Assembly: GCF_037975245.1 (NCBI RefSeq)
Contig: NC_092576.1
Coordinates: 4,913,501-4,977,500 of the forward strand
Length of the DNA stretch: 64,000 nt
Direction of reading: 5' to 3'
DNA from: Apostichopus japonicus
Lineage: Eukaryota; Echinodermata; Holothuroidea; Aspidochirotida; Stichopodidae
Shown here: piece after piece, positions 23,502-36,133 of the stretch
How the letters are laid out: every line of letters begins with the position of its first letter
Numbering within the stretch: position 1 is the stretch's first letter
Position numbers and translations under genes: made by a program
Notes under the pieces: generated by a model
What the model saw: only the letters and a program-made list of their open reading frames with translations
What the model was told of the DNA's origin: nothing
The model's database searches: none

Positions 23502-26500
23502 CTACTTAGAGTGATAAAGTGTACGGTCATGGCTTACTGAGTGCATATTCTTCTCATATATATTATCTGCACCTATCTCCTGGTACTCATCCTCAGCATT
23601 TTCTTCAATAAAATAACTTTCGCAGTTTTCTGTTTGTAGTTCACTTCCATCACTATCGAACATCTCATCTGGCCTTTCTTGTTCGTCATTTGTCACACAA
23701 CCGTCCATGTTGAAGGCTTGTGGATTTTTCTTTAGTTTCCTTTCAATCGAATAGAAATATAATTTAAGAGAGGAGAGGAGAGGAGAGGAGAGGAGAGGAG
23801 AGGAGAGGAGAGGAGAGGAGAGGAGAGGAGAGGAGAGGAGAGGAGAGGAGAGGAGAGGAGAGGAGAGGAGAGGAGAGGAGAGGAGAGGAGAGGAGAGGAG
23901 AGGAGAGGAGAGGAGAGGAGAGGAGAGGAGAGGAGAGGAGAGGAGAGGAGAGGAGAGGAGAGGAGAGGAGAGGAGAGGAGAGGAGAGGAGAGGAGAGGAG
24001 AGGAGAGGAGAGGAGAGGAGAGGAGAGGAGAGGAGAGGAGAGGAGAGGAGAGGAGAGGAGAGGAGAGGAGAGGAGAGGAGAGGAGAGGAGAGGAGAGGAG
24101 AGGAGAGGAGAGGAGAGGAGAGGAGAGGAGAGGAGAGGAGAGGAGAGGAGAGGAGAGGAGAGGAGAGGAGAGGAGAGGAGAGGAGAGGAGAGGAGAGGAG
24201 AGGAGAGGAGAGGAGAGGAGAGGAGAGGAGAGGAGAGGAGAGGAGAGGAGAGGAGAGGAGAGGAGAGGAGAGGAGAGGAGAGGAGAGGAGAGGAGAGGAG
24301 AGGAGAGGAGAGGAGAGGAGAGGAGAGGAGAGGAGAGGAGAGGAGAGGAGAGGAGAGGAGAGGAGAGGAGAGGAGAGGAGAGGAGAGGAGAGGAGAGGAG
24401 AGGAGAGGAGAGGAGAGGAGAGGAGAGGAGAGGAGAGGAGAGGAGAGGAGAGGAGAGGAGAGGAGAGGAGAGGAGAGGAGAGGAGAGGAGAGGAGAGGAG
24501 AGGAGAGGAGAGGAGAGGAGAGGAGAGGAGAGGAGAGGAGAGGAGAGGAGAGGAGAGGAGAGGAGAGGAGAGGAGAGGAGAGGAGAGGAGAGGAGAGGCT
24601 TGTAACCTGTTGATATTAGTATTTATTGGAAACGAATGACCGACGAACGACGACAGATTCAAACCAGCACACGTTTTTTAAACTGTCGATATTGATTAAT
24701 ATCTACTAATAATTCAACTATGATTGCCTACCTCCCGCAAAATAATCCACATACAAAAGTGGCCATTAACACGAAGAAACAGACGCTGGAAGAAACCGAT
24801 ATCAACAACATCCACTCTTCTGTCGTGTTATTAAACCAGTTACCTTCGGAAAGAAGGACATCAGCTGCGAGTACAAAACATTAAATGGAACGATCTGAAG
24901 TCAAATATTCTCAAGAGGACACAGTCACTTAATAATCACTGTTTATGTAGAAAGTCCTCACCTCTAACATCCAATGCACAACATTTAAGATAAATATTGT
25001 TAAAATCATAACATCATTGAGAAAGTCCAAATTGGGGAAAATTGCATAATAAAATAATAAAAGCAATGGGATTTTACATGTTCTCGTAGTTAAGCTGCTG
25101 TACTAAACTCTTCTGATGCAAGATGCATCTGAAGTTTATATCTGATATACCTTACCCCGTAGTTCAATGTCAAGGTTATCTACAGATATATAATATTTGG
25201 ATTTTGGACTTTGGACTGGTTTGTGAGACACATCGTCATAGACAGCATTTATAGTTCGAAGACAAACCTACATTCAATACTTATAAAATCAAAGTTTGAA
25301 TAGGAGATGGGTCAACTGGTTAACTGACTTGAAAGCTCTACTTATTTAAAGTTTAAAGTTCTAACATGGCGTTTGAATATTTTCCGCATCAGGCTTTAAA
25401 TAGTAAGGGCTTGATAAATCTTACATAAGATGACAAGGATATTGCATCAAAGGTCTTCTACATTCTCTTCAGCCCAGCGGTTAAATTTAATAAAAACAAA
25501 TGTCACACTGCAAATTTTCCCTCCTACCTCTAAAAAAAGGTCATGGGTATGGGATGAACGTGTCCACTTACCCTCTTACTTAAATTCGATTATTTGAGTC
25601 AGTTGATAAACGATAAACAGTGCTTCCTCCCTTTCCAAAAAACAGAGATATAATATAGACAAATTAGAGACTGCAGTAGATAAATTATAAATTGATCGTT
25701 GGCTTACCTTGGAAATGTTGATCAAATATCCCACAAGGGACAAGGATGGTCACGTTGGAGCTGATAAACTCTATTCCTCTAAATTGACACGAAACATTGA
25801 CCTCATCACCAGAAGGAAGGAGATGTAATGTGGATGTTGAGTCGGTAATGTTTGGCCTCTCTTTGTTTGGTGTGTACATAACATCACGTACATTGGGATT
25901 GTCTAGGCTTACATCTTCGTCATTAACGACCCACGTTAGGCTAGCCGGGGGTCTCGATCCAACCGCAAGACATGTTATCTCGATTGGCTCTCTCGGATCA
26001 ATGACAATGATTTCCGGTGAGTGTCTCATCATACGGATAAACGTGTCATTGCCGAATGACAATGTAACCTCTGGGATAACTGAATAGTGAGAGATATATG
26101 CTACAAATTAAAATTGCACTGTAATGCTAATGTGCACAAAATTGATAAATAAACTGAAACTGACAATTAATCAATACATCGGAAGTTTTCACTACGGATG
26201 CTTTACACATGTTTCACTTGTTACTGAATATTCATGTAACCTCTTGCCGTTATTTTCTCGTCATGCCCATAAATGTATAATGATATATTAGAAATAGTAA
26301 TCGTTTGATAAATAAATTGAGACTGAAAATAAGAAATATTTTTAGAAGTTTAGAACTCTTTCATTTTCACAGCAGATATATCAAACATGGTTGACTATAT
26401 AGAAACTGAGTATTCATTTAAGTCACGTGTTGTAGTCACTTCATAGTCGTGCACATTAATACATAAATATCGTGTTACTTGATACCTTGGGGCATATCAG

Positions 26501-27607
26501 TTCGGGAATATGTTTTGCTTACGTGATGCACATTCTATTAAAATTAGACAACACTATTATCATTGTTTGTTTCTTACAATCAACAATAAATAAATTGTTA
26601 ATGCAATAGTAACATGTACGTGTCTTTTAGCATAAAAAACTGTTCACGCTGTTTAGCAATAAATTATCAAAGATTGGTTCACTTCACATTCAAGACTTGA
26701 TAAATATTAAAGTATTTCTCTTTGTCATAAAACCCTTCAGAGATGAGATTTAGGTAAGGATAAATATATATACACACATCAGGAAATGCTGTACATGGTG
26801 GTTATTTTGAATAATTTCGAAAAATATAAATGTACATTTGCCGGATGACAATTGTTTCGCTGAAACTTTGTAACTTCATATGAAGCTGTATACTTTGATA
26901 GCTGCCTAATCCGCAGATTGGAGTATCACCAGACGTTGCACTGAATGGCAACGCTATCTTAGCTGTTGCGCGTGTACTGTAGGCCTACTCATATGCTCGC
27001 ATTATATTAAACTTCCCTTAATCCACATGGGCCATCCTGTCCCCATCCCTGAGTATAACATCATCAGAGGAGCTCCAAAAATTATATGTACTTAATGTTC
27101 TTTGAAAGAGCGCTGAGAAGATGAAATAACAATTCAACATATCAATAAAGTTATGATCATGTTTTTTGAATAAGTCAATGAATATGATATATAGTTTATG
27201 TATACAAAGGGACCATGACCTGCATATGCACTGACTTATGACTTACCCGCCACACTCAAATTGTAGGCCACATTTGGTGAACCCTCGCATGTGCAGGTAA
27301 ACAATCCCTCGTGCTGGAACATAACTTCCTGTATTACTAGCGAGTAGTTTTCCGACAGAGAGACACCTTCTATTGGATGGGTGTTAATATAGTTGAAGTA
27401 AAGCAATTCACCGTCAAACCACCATAGTTTGGTTCCTTTCTTCTCAGATATATCACATTTTAAGATCACATGTGAACTAAGATGAACCACCTTGCGTGAT
27501 ACTTCAGTATTGGCTCTTACAATCTTAACTCTTAGGAAACCAGTAACGATAAATAAAACCAAGACTTTCAGATGTATCCTATCCATGATGACAATTTTGA
27601 AACTCAT
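23502..27607 (-). CDS. Type 3 two-Ig receptor, complete (gene C)
   Basis: Exons on the minus strand: 27607-27247, 26079-25708, 24864-24732 and 23739-23502, phases 1, 1, 2, predicting 367 aa (360 aa if Met at 27586, MDRIHLKVL, is the start; that Met heads the better signal peptide). Ig1 has ILKCD, KLWWFDG and LFTCTC. Ig2 has ITC, LTWVV and VSC. The stalk carries an NNTT sequon, and the helix runs at about 262-287. The 78-residue tail is acidic and differs from types 1 and 2: SYFIEE, EYQEI and NIYEKN, a YxxI-x5-YxxN pair that resembles but does not meet the ITAM rule, and no strict ITIM. The acceptor of exon 4 lies 27 nt after the long pentanucleotide array. Same domain plan as its neighbours, but clearly diverged. 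Confidence 0.85.
23767..24598. repeat. (AGAGG)n array, 832 bp, in intron 3 of gene C
   Basis: About 166 nearly perfect AGGAG pentamers on the plus strand. In the transcript it is a continuous CUCUC-type pyrimidine tract ending 27 nt before exon 4. The long open frame reading SSPLL through it is a by-product of the repeat and is not a gene. Confidence 0.97.
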
Positions 27608-28284
27608 TGAAACTCATTGCTAATCTCATGAGTTCCAGTTCATGACTACAATTCGTCATTACCTGTGAGACAAAATGAAATGGAATGCCGCGGTTAGCAT
27701 ATAAATGGAAAAGATTAGTAACATGAATTCACAAAGCAGTGAAAATAAAACTACTTGCTTTAAAAGTTGAATCTAACATAGTTGATGCAATTAGTTCAAG
27801 TGATCCGTGATAAATATGAATACATAATCAGATTTTCATTACTTCCTCTTTTCTTTACAGTGATTAAAAAGTCAGTGACATTTTAATATGGTTATTTAAG
27901 CAATTATTAAAGTTTTGTTAATGAAGTACCCGGATAAGTACCTAGATAATATTGAAAGGAACATTTTTATTTATGTCACAATGCACCTTTACAATATAAA
28001 CAGAAAAAACAAGTTTAACGAAACTAAAAGAATCATATTGTGTTCGAGTTAATATTCATATATCATATTGGTCAAGATGGCTGTCTTCTCTTTGTCGGTT
28101 CCAAACTTCATAATTAGGAATGTATCAACTGAAATAAATTATAGGTGCTCGTTGAACGTTCACCTACCTAGTGTACACATAATAAATACCTTCCCGGAAG
28201 GCAATGGTCACATCATTTGGTTATGTTACTGTAGTATTTAGCCTTTTTTTTTAAATATTTCCATGTTATGTTAATAGGTATAAA
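27608..28284. other. Upstream flank of gene C
   Basis: Presumed promoter side of gene C. It is conserved at 47574-48179 and 60866-61587, with small indels. No gene seen. Confidence 0.45.
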
Positions 28285-28990
28285 TTGGTCCTTCAGGGAA
28301 CAAATATATTTGCTAAGGGCGGTAGCGTTTTCGTGTTTTTTGTCACTGAAGGAAGTTTGAGTGTGTTTCGGTTGAATATTTTATGGCGTTTATTGTTGGG
28401 TGGGAAGTGTTTATCGACTAGTTTGTGGAATTCATTTCAGATATTAATGGTTACGCTTTTGCCAATAAGGGGGTTAAACCTGTTAATTTTACGTTGGAGT
28501 TTTTTCCGTTTTTCGGTATAGTTTCTTGGTGGTTTAGACGATATGAGTAGAAGCTATTATGGTAGACAGGGATGGCTTTATTGAACATATCTTGGTTTGA
28601 TAAAAGTTTGTTAAGACGATGTTTAAAACGTCGTGGGTGCTTTTCAGATATGAAGGAGGGTGATTAGAATTGGCATGTACATACAAAGGGGTGTTATTCG
28701 GTGTCGTAAAAGGGCCGTACTCGTTCTTAATAAGAATGAGGTTGACTTCGAGGTAATAGAAAACTTTGAGGTTGGCTTCAATGGTGAATTTTAGTTTATA
28801 CTTTCCAAATATTTGCACTAAAGATCCTTCTGTATTTGTTTTGTGACTCTTGGGTTCGTTAAATGCGGCGAGACGACCGTCTCTGTACAAACTGATGTTA
28901 TCTTTACTATATTTTGGGGTGATCTGGTACATCAGGTATGTGCCAACTAGCTCACATACTTCGGCACCGTCGAAGCTACCTACCCATGGT
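28285..28990 (-). pseudogene. Decayed reverse-transcriptase relic, copy 1
   Basis: Minus-strand reading gives the phrases GAEVCELVGTYL, LYRDGRLAAF, KFTIEANLKV and NHPPSYLKS, then after frame breaks [34 protein letters not shown]. These fit a family of invertebrate retroelement polyproteins with a C-terminal GIY-YIG, Penelope-like in type. The polymerase box expected as YRDD reads YRDG. There is a 4-base insertion near 28982 and an in-frame stop near 28436. It is therefore inactive. It is a shared old insertion, found also at 48180-48843 and 61588-62253. Confidence 0.7.
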
Positions 28991-30046
28991 GACAGCTGTT
29001 GGTTGTCCGACTATCTGTTACTGTACTTGCAACAAATCGCTTTTTTTCACATAAGTTTAGCAAAACTTTATGAAATATTCACCGGATGAGTTCCGTTCCC
29101 TCTGCTAAAGGTTAAAGTTGGCTATAAGTTCTCGAAAGATTGGTAAGTTAGTGGTAGATATACAATTACACAAACCTTATACAATTTAAACGGAGAATCA
29201 AGAAACTGAATAAGCTGAATACTTTATTTTGATTTATTGGCATCTATATTGAAATTTAACTTATACAACTCATTATTCGTGATAAACTTTTACACATGTT
29301 GTTCATTGTTTTACTATTAAACAAGTTATAAGACGATGATCTCTAACTTAGGCAGTCAAGTTTAGACAAAAAAGAACATAGCAAGTCAGTACTTATGTTG
29401 TATGTATTTTACTTTTATGATAGCGATATTAAAGCTAAAGAATGCTGAGAGGAGTGATGATTGAAACAAGAAACAAGCACTGTATACGGAAACATCAATG
29501 GACGTCGATTAGACGTTGATGAAGGCAGATTGCAAATCGACAAACCATCACAATTAATCACACTAAACAACAGTTGTAGGTTGCTTGCTGTTAAAGTTGT
29601 TGGAAAACTAATCCACGGGGACAACATTGAACTCCTAATGTTAACGCTGCAATGACTAAGCAATGACGTAAGGTTCATTCAGGATATATTTCCGTCGTTT
29701 ATAAAATAGTGAACGTGAAATATTTGTTGATGCAGTCGGGTCCTCTTAGATGAGTTATCTTGGAGAGCAAAATATCTTGATGTTTGAATATTTGGAGAAC
29801 AGAGATGAGAGGTGGAAGTACAAACTTGTCGAATCGGTATATAAGTCCCAAAAACTTGCTAACACCCGTAATCGCAATGCATGTTAGGAAATTGATGTTT
29901 CACATTTAACTTACTGTAAAATGTATCGTCTGAATATGGTTTCAACAAATCGTCTATGACATGAGACATTAGAATAGTAATCTAATTACTGCAACAAAAC
30001 TCCTATTCTTAACTTTACATACTGTATGTATTTCAAAATCTTCGGG
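28991..30046. other. Intergenic between gene C and gene D
   Basis: Conserved at 48844-49890 and 62254-63321. An 87-codon minus-strand frame (29678-29415) is repeated at 62953-62699, and is shortened by a 16-base deletion near 49350. Not recognised. The unit border with the type 1 block is at about 29836, within the phrase CGGTATATAAGTCCC. Confidence 0.5.
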
Positions 30047-33000
30047 TTATGATGTAATTGCTTTATAGTACACCACGTTTGGATTCTCTATGTTTATCTC
30101 GATGTCGTCGTTATTATTGGACGGTTCAAGGTCATAATACTTATGATTGTCACTCGATACTGTGATATCTTCTGTAAAACAATCAGCTGTAAAAATTTGA
30201 GCTGATGGACCCGGTGGATGTATTCCATTGTTGATCGTGGAAACGTCTGTGCACGAACATCGTGACTTTATCCTGCCAATTAAAAATAAAAGAATGAGTC
30301 ATTTCACGTCTGAAAAAGCTAGATAACGTAAAGTCATAGGTAACTCTGTAAAGGCGCAACGCCGTGTCATCTTTTCTGTGTAACTATGAGAGCAATTTCA
30401 TATATCAGAAAATCAAAGTCTATATCCGATTTTTTTTAAATTATGACTTGACATCTAAACTTCCCGTTTAGTAACACAATTATAACCACTAATTGCAGAA
30501 GCAGAGAGAATTGGAAACCCACACAATGACATACGGACTCACACACGCACGCAGACACACAAGACACGTTTTGACCCTCAATCAGTCATGGACTTCCAGC
30601 CACCCTGGCACACCCGCCATTGGTTATACCCCTCCCTGAATGTAGCTGTACACAGGAAAATTAACCATGTCACTGTTGCAATGGCAACTGAAATATCTCC
30701 ATATGTTCCAACTGGCAAAGGAACTACAATATCTCATCATCTCTATGGGAGCGATGAGATAACAAGTATAATTAAGTATAATTACAATACCCATTATATA
30801 CACTAGGTGGTTAATTAGTTATAACTTTAACATTCATCAGATACACTTGATGGTTAGTTTAATAGTTAGTTATAACTGGAATGCACCGTAACACACGTCA
30901 TGCACACTAGGTGGTTATACTTAGTTATAACTGTCAACACACTATAACACACATCATATGCACTGCATGATTAATTAGTTATAACTTCAATACACCGTAA
31001 CACACGTCATGTACACTAGGTGGTTACTTAGTTATAACTGTCAATACACTATAACACACATCATATGCACTGCATGATTAATTAGTTATAACTTCAATAC
31101 ACCATAACACACATCATGTACACTTGGTGGTTAATTTGGTATTACTACCAACACACTGTAAGGAATGTCACAAACATACAAGATATAATGTAATTATGAT
31201 AACTTCTTTATTTATAAGATCAAATACTACCTGCTGATAAAAAAACCCACATGTAAACGCTGGCAGTATTAAGAGGAAGCAAATGACGGCAACCAATGAC
31301 CAAACCAAATCCTTCTTCTCGGCATCATCTAGCAACAGATCGTAATATGAAGAAATGGAGAGATATTTATATCAAATTATCTCATAAATAAAGTTTACTT
31401 AGTTTATTAGATATTTGGTTTCATATGGTATGTTCTTCTTCATGCCTGTATTTAACAAAAATTATGCAGTAATCAATGTTAAGAGTGTATTTGGAAATGA
31501 TACATTCATCTTTAATTTTCTGTCTAAAAGAACTTGGGCATGACTCATTGTGAAACTGACCACTTAAACTGACCTATTTTATCATTGACAAAATTAAACA
31601 GTTCTTCAAGGCATGCACTTAAGGGTGGTATTTATTTACAGGTGTTTTACACCCAAAGACTTAACATTACTTATTTTATGTTTTATTAAAGAGTCTTCAT
31701 ATAGTAACGATGAAATACACAATTATGATACTATATTTACTACTATATTGCTATCCTAGTCATTAAACATTTCGGTGTCTTAACCTTGTATGAAAATCCC
31801 ATTCCGGCGATCGTCATTGGCTACTGTCTACCTCTCATCGCAGGAAAATGTTCATTAAGCACGTTCAACACCATATATATATATATTGATTACTGATTGA
31901 TTGATTTGCAATTATTATCGAACAGTTTTTTATTTATTATTTTATCCCGATTTGCTTTAGTAGTGATTTATTAAGACCGTTTGGTTATCTTCACTTCCAC
32001 AACATTTGTTTTTAGTTTTGCAAAAAGTAGGCGTAATGAGAACTTATGAAAGCTTCGATGCAGTTGAAAGGGTATAATTTTAAAAAGCGAGTCTACTTCA
32101 TTAAGTAATTCTTGATTTATTTTTCAAATAGGCAATATCCATAACTAATTCACCTGAGCTCTCAAAGATGACAAAGTTGATGGTCAGGTTCTGACTGACT
32201 AATTCTATCCCTCTAAACTGACATGAAATGTTGACGTGAGTTCCAGTTGGTAGCAGATGTAATGTAGATTCTGAATCTGTGGTGTTTATCCTCTCCTTGT
32301 TTGGTTTGTATAGTACATTGTGTACATTGGATGGGTCTACATCTCCACCATTCACAACCCACGTTAGGCTAGCAGGAGGTCTCGATCCAACCGCCATGCA
32401 TTTGATCCCCAGAGGCTTGCCCGTTTTTAACACGTAGTCATATGTACTTCGCGGTTCACTAAATGTATGCTCGTCAAATGACAACGAAAGCTCTGGGATC
32501 ACTGAAAAGGGAAATAATCTAAGATATTTTTAAGTTGTTATTAACACTTTGTTTTAATATTTTATTAATGATAACTTATATATATATATATATATGTCGA
32601 GAAAGACGCTGAATAAAGTAATTTTACCGCTCATGCTATTTGCTAATCCTATATGGTATCATGTTTTAAATAGTAAAGAAACCACAGAGTATGAAGTTCT
32701 CTCAAAATATGTTGCTAAAACTTGACAACCACTGCTTTTACATAAAGTAATTAAAACTGCAAGATATCATTTAATAAGAGTTGCAAGAATCTGTATTCTA
32801 GACATCATCTTTATCTTTCTAAGCTAACTGTTCGGTGCAATAACACACAGTGTAACCCACAACATCCTACAATAAAACATAGTTTTAGAATACTCTTAAC
32901 GTAAAACACATTCATATACAGAGCTGCTCTTTTTATCCATGTTAGACTATTAAAGCCATTGTTATAATATGTCTACTCTTTCAACTTTTGTTTATTTGAG

Positions 33001-34872
33001 TTTGTTCTCAATGTTTCTTTTACGAAACATGACCTCAATTTATTTTATTTTTTTATTGTCGCTATTCCTTTTTCTGAATGTTAACTTCGATACGCTTACT
33101 ATTTTTTATAATTTGCGTGAAATATCACCTGCGACCACAAGTGGCCTAAAGTAAGAAGTTCTCATCGATCGAGCTACACACATGATAATGTCGCTAAATA
33201 TATACACAATAAGTACTATACTAACACCGTCTATTATTGAACCCGTTGGGGTGATAAGTATTGCCAGAGCAAGGTCCTAACAACTTCCTGGGTGAGAGAA
33301 ACAGCAGTGTTGTAATAGTACAAACGCTTGTGTTTGAGAAACTTAAAATCTATGAGGGTAGCGCATTTGATCCCAAGGGAATGTCCTTCTACTCAGATAA
33401 AACGGTACATGTTTCAGTTTAAGTTTGACTTTATTAATGAAAATAATTTGGAATTATTACAACAAAAATTACATAATACTAAACACAGGATTATTCCTAA
33501 GTTTTATGTCCTTGGCATTAACTAATAAGTAACAAATATTGTAAGAGCAGGACTCTAACAACTCCCTGGTAAGATAAACAATAGCATTGTAATACTGACT
33601 TTATAAACAAAAATAAAATGGAATTATTACAACAAAAATTACTTAATACTAAACACAGGATTATTGCTAAGTTTAAAGTCCTTTGTATTAACTAGTAAGC
33701 AACTTATAAGTTACTTATAAGTTACAAATGTTGTAAGAGCAGGACCCTTACAACTCGATCCCTGGTAAGATAAACAATGCCTGGTAATACTGACTTTATA
33801 AACAAAAATAATTTGGAATTATTACAACAAAAATTACTTAATACGAAACACAGGATTATTGCTAAGTTTTAAGTCCTTGGTGTTAACAAGTAAGTCACTA
33901 ATAAGTAACAAATATTGTAAGAGCAGGACCCGAACAACGCCCTCTTAAGATAGAAAATAGCATTGTAATATTGTCTTTATAAAAAAAGCAATTATTACAA
34001 CAAAAATTACTCAATACGAAACACAGGATTATTGATAAGTTTTAAGTCCTTGGTATTAACTAGTAAGTAACTAATAGGTAACAAATAGTGTAAGAGCAGG
34101 ACCCGAACACCTTCCTGGTAAGATAGAAAATAGCATTGTAAAGCTGACTTTATAAAAAAAAAATGGAATTATTACAACAAAACTTACTTAATACGAAACA
34201 CAGGATTATTGCTCAGTTTTAAGTCCTTGGTATTAACTAGAAAGTTACTGATAAGTAACAAATAGTGAAAGAGCAAGACCCATACAACTCCCTGGTAAGA
34301 AAGACAGAAGTATTGTAATACTACTTAATATTGAGAAACTTACAATCTATAAAAGTGGAGCATTTGATCCCAGAAATGTCCTCCTTTTACTGAGATGCAA
34401 CTGTACATGTTTCAATACAAGCCTAACGTCATGGATGAAAATATTAAGAAAATATTTAGTACAGGATTATTTTTAATATTTAGGTCCTTGCCATTAACTA
34501 GGACTGTCAATTCCTAACACGACAGGGAGTTTTAATGTTTATTTACTTACCTTCTATTGTCACGTTATAGCGCACAACATGGGTATAATTACGGGTACAT
34601 CTATACAATCCTTGATGATTGAATGTAACATCCAAGATTGATAATGAGTAGTTATTTGATAAATGGACACCCGACAAAAAATAAACCAGAAATTCATTTG
34701 CAAATATGACTCGATCGTTAAGAAACCATTTGTTTCCTTTTGTCGCAAAACCATTACATTCCAAGATTACAGAATCTCTTTCGACCACTCTGACTGATAT
34801 TGGGTTTTTAAATCCATTAACACCGGCAAAGTTGAAAAAAATCAAAATGATTTTCAAACAATGTCTCTCCAT
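30047..34872 (-). CDS. Type 1 two-Ig receptor with frameshifted tail (gene D)
   Basis: Exons 34872-34551, 32501-32154, 31328-31231 and 30272-30047, same plan as gene A. The first exon encodes the same protein as in gene A. Ig2 has the same landmarks (ISCQF, LTWVV) but KCM in place of TCL. In exon 3 a run of seven T (six in gene A) adds one base at the end of the membrane helix. Exon 4 is then read in another frame and stops at 30183-30185, about 29 residues in, so the tyrosine motifs are lost. The original tail frame is still open to 30047 and would end VVYYKAITS, an ITIM. Leu is Pro in the middle of the helix. This is either a decoy-like variant, a dying gene or a homopolymer sequencing error. 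Confidence 0.75.
30789..31165. repeat. ~54-bp minisatellite in intron 3 of gene D
   Basis: Same units and almost the same order as in gene A (3240-3610). Confidence 0.8.
33245..34520. repeat. ~175-190-bp tandem repeat in intron 1 of gene D
   Basis: Five to six copies of the GTAAGAGCAGGACCC-headed unit, parallel to gene A. The second spacer has an extra ACTTATAAGTT unit near 33715 relative to gene A. Confidence 0.8.
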
Positions 34873-35416
34873 GTTGAAACACAAGCCGCTTTTAATTTTG
34901 CCCCTTGACTTATTGATCGTTCTGTCTGTTGTATTCCTTACAAATTATTACGAAACTGAGAGAACATTAGTAACTTCCTCTTACGACCACCTTTTATTCA
35001 GATCATAGAAAAAACATTTCGTAATCGAAAGTAAATGAAATTAAAATATGCTCATTTCCTGGCAACGATTAAACCCCCAATCGATGTCCTTCCCCTCCCC
35101 TTCCCCCTCATATTATGTGTATGTATCAGAAATGTCTCGCACCATGGCATCTTCATACTTGAAGCAGGCAGTTATGTCATATTTACGATATCCCTCTGAT
35201 ATTTGCCATAGCCAAAAGGAGTTATTGTCATTGACATCAGACCCAGAGTGGCAATGTATCACAAGTACAGAACATCAGACGGTAATATTCCATTCTCGAC
35301 TCATGTATACGCCACGATGTTTGAAGGCCGTCAGCTTTAAGAGAAGCTGCCAAAAAACGTTTTGTGCTCCCCCTGCCCCCCCCTTCATTAATTGACCTCG
35401 TGTACTTTTGATTTCA
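34873..35416. other. Upstream flank of gene D
   Basis: Copy of 7302-7846. No gene seen. Confidence 0.5.
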
Positions 35417-36133
35417 GGGGCGGATGCAGGATTTGTGACAGGGGGAGGCCAGCCGCGACTGAACGTAAGACTATCTAAGCGGAGCGCCACCATCGGTTGG
35501 CACGGAGCGTACCATAACATTTTTGGCTTTACAAACCCCCCAGATGGCCGGAAACGGCACTTCCCGAGTATTCTAAGCTGCATGTACCTAGCCTGAAAAT
35601 ATGGATCTCATGTCTGCAATTTCTCAATTGATGAGAAAAAAACAATCTATGAAATATGGTAATACATATCAGATGAGTTGAGATGATACAAAAATCATAA
35701 TGCCTTTAGCCCCCAATTCCCCTCCCGTTCCGTCACCACTGTTTGATGCAGGGCCGGATCCAGGATTCTGGAAGGGTGAGGGGTTTGGCCTCTAGTGATC
35801 CTAGGGTCTAAAGAGAGTGGATGCCCTCTATCCATTGTGAAATTCTCGAACACCACCTCAATTTTGAAACTTTTCGGTCTGAAAATTTAGATTTTTAGGC
35901 ATTTTTGGCAAGTGTAGGACGCGTGCACGCTATAGTTCATTTGACGGAAAAGACACACCTGGCTGACTTGTAAGGATAACCGCCCTTCTGACATCCCTAC
36001 ATGTTTAAAATTGGCGTTTAATTTAATTATTTTTTTTCTCTCTCTTTTTTTTCTCTCTTTTTTTTCTCCTTTTTTTTGGCCAAGAGCAGGGGGGTCCGGA
36101 CCCCCTGGACCCCCCCCTCTGGATCCGCGCCTG
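35417..36133. mobile_element. Composite non-autonomous element, copy 2
   Basis: Duplicate of the insertion at 7847-8549 with the same ends. The pyrimidine run inside (36028-36078) is longer by about 14 bases. Confidence 0.65.

Noticed and set aside
23768-24662. Long open frame of SSPLL-type repeats fused to the type 3 tail
   Set aside because: It is the translation of the pentanucleotide array in intron 3; a good acceptor lies at 23740 and the phase of exon 3 fits splicing there.
29415-29678. 87-codon minus-strand frame in the intergenic region before the type 1 block
   Set aside because: A 16-base deletion near 49350 breaks the second copy, there is no family resemblance, and both strands are open.
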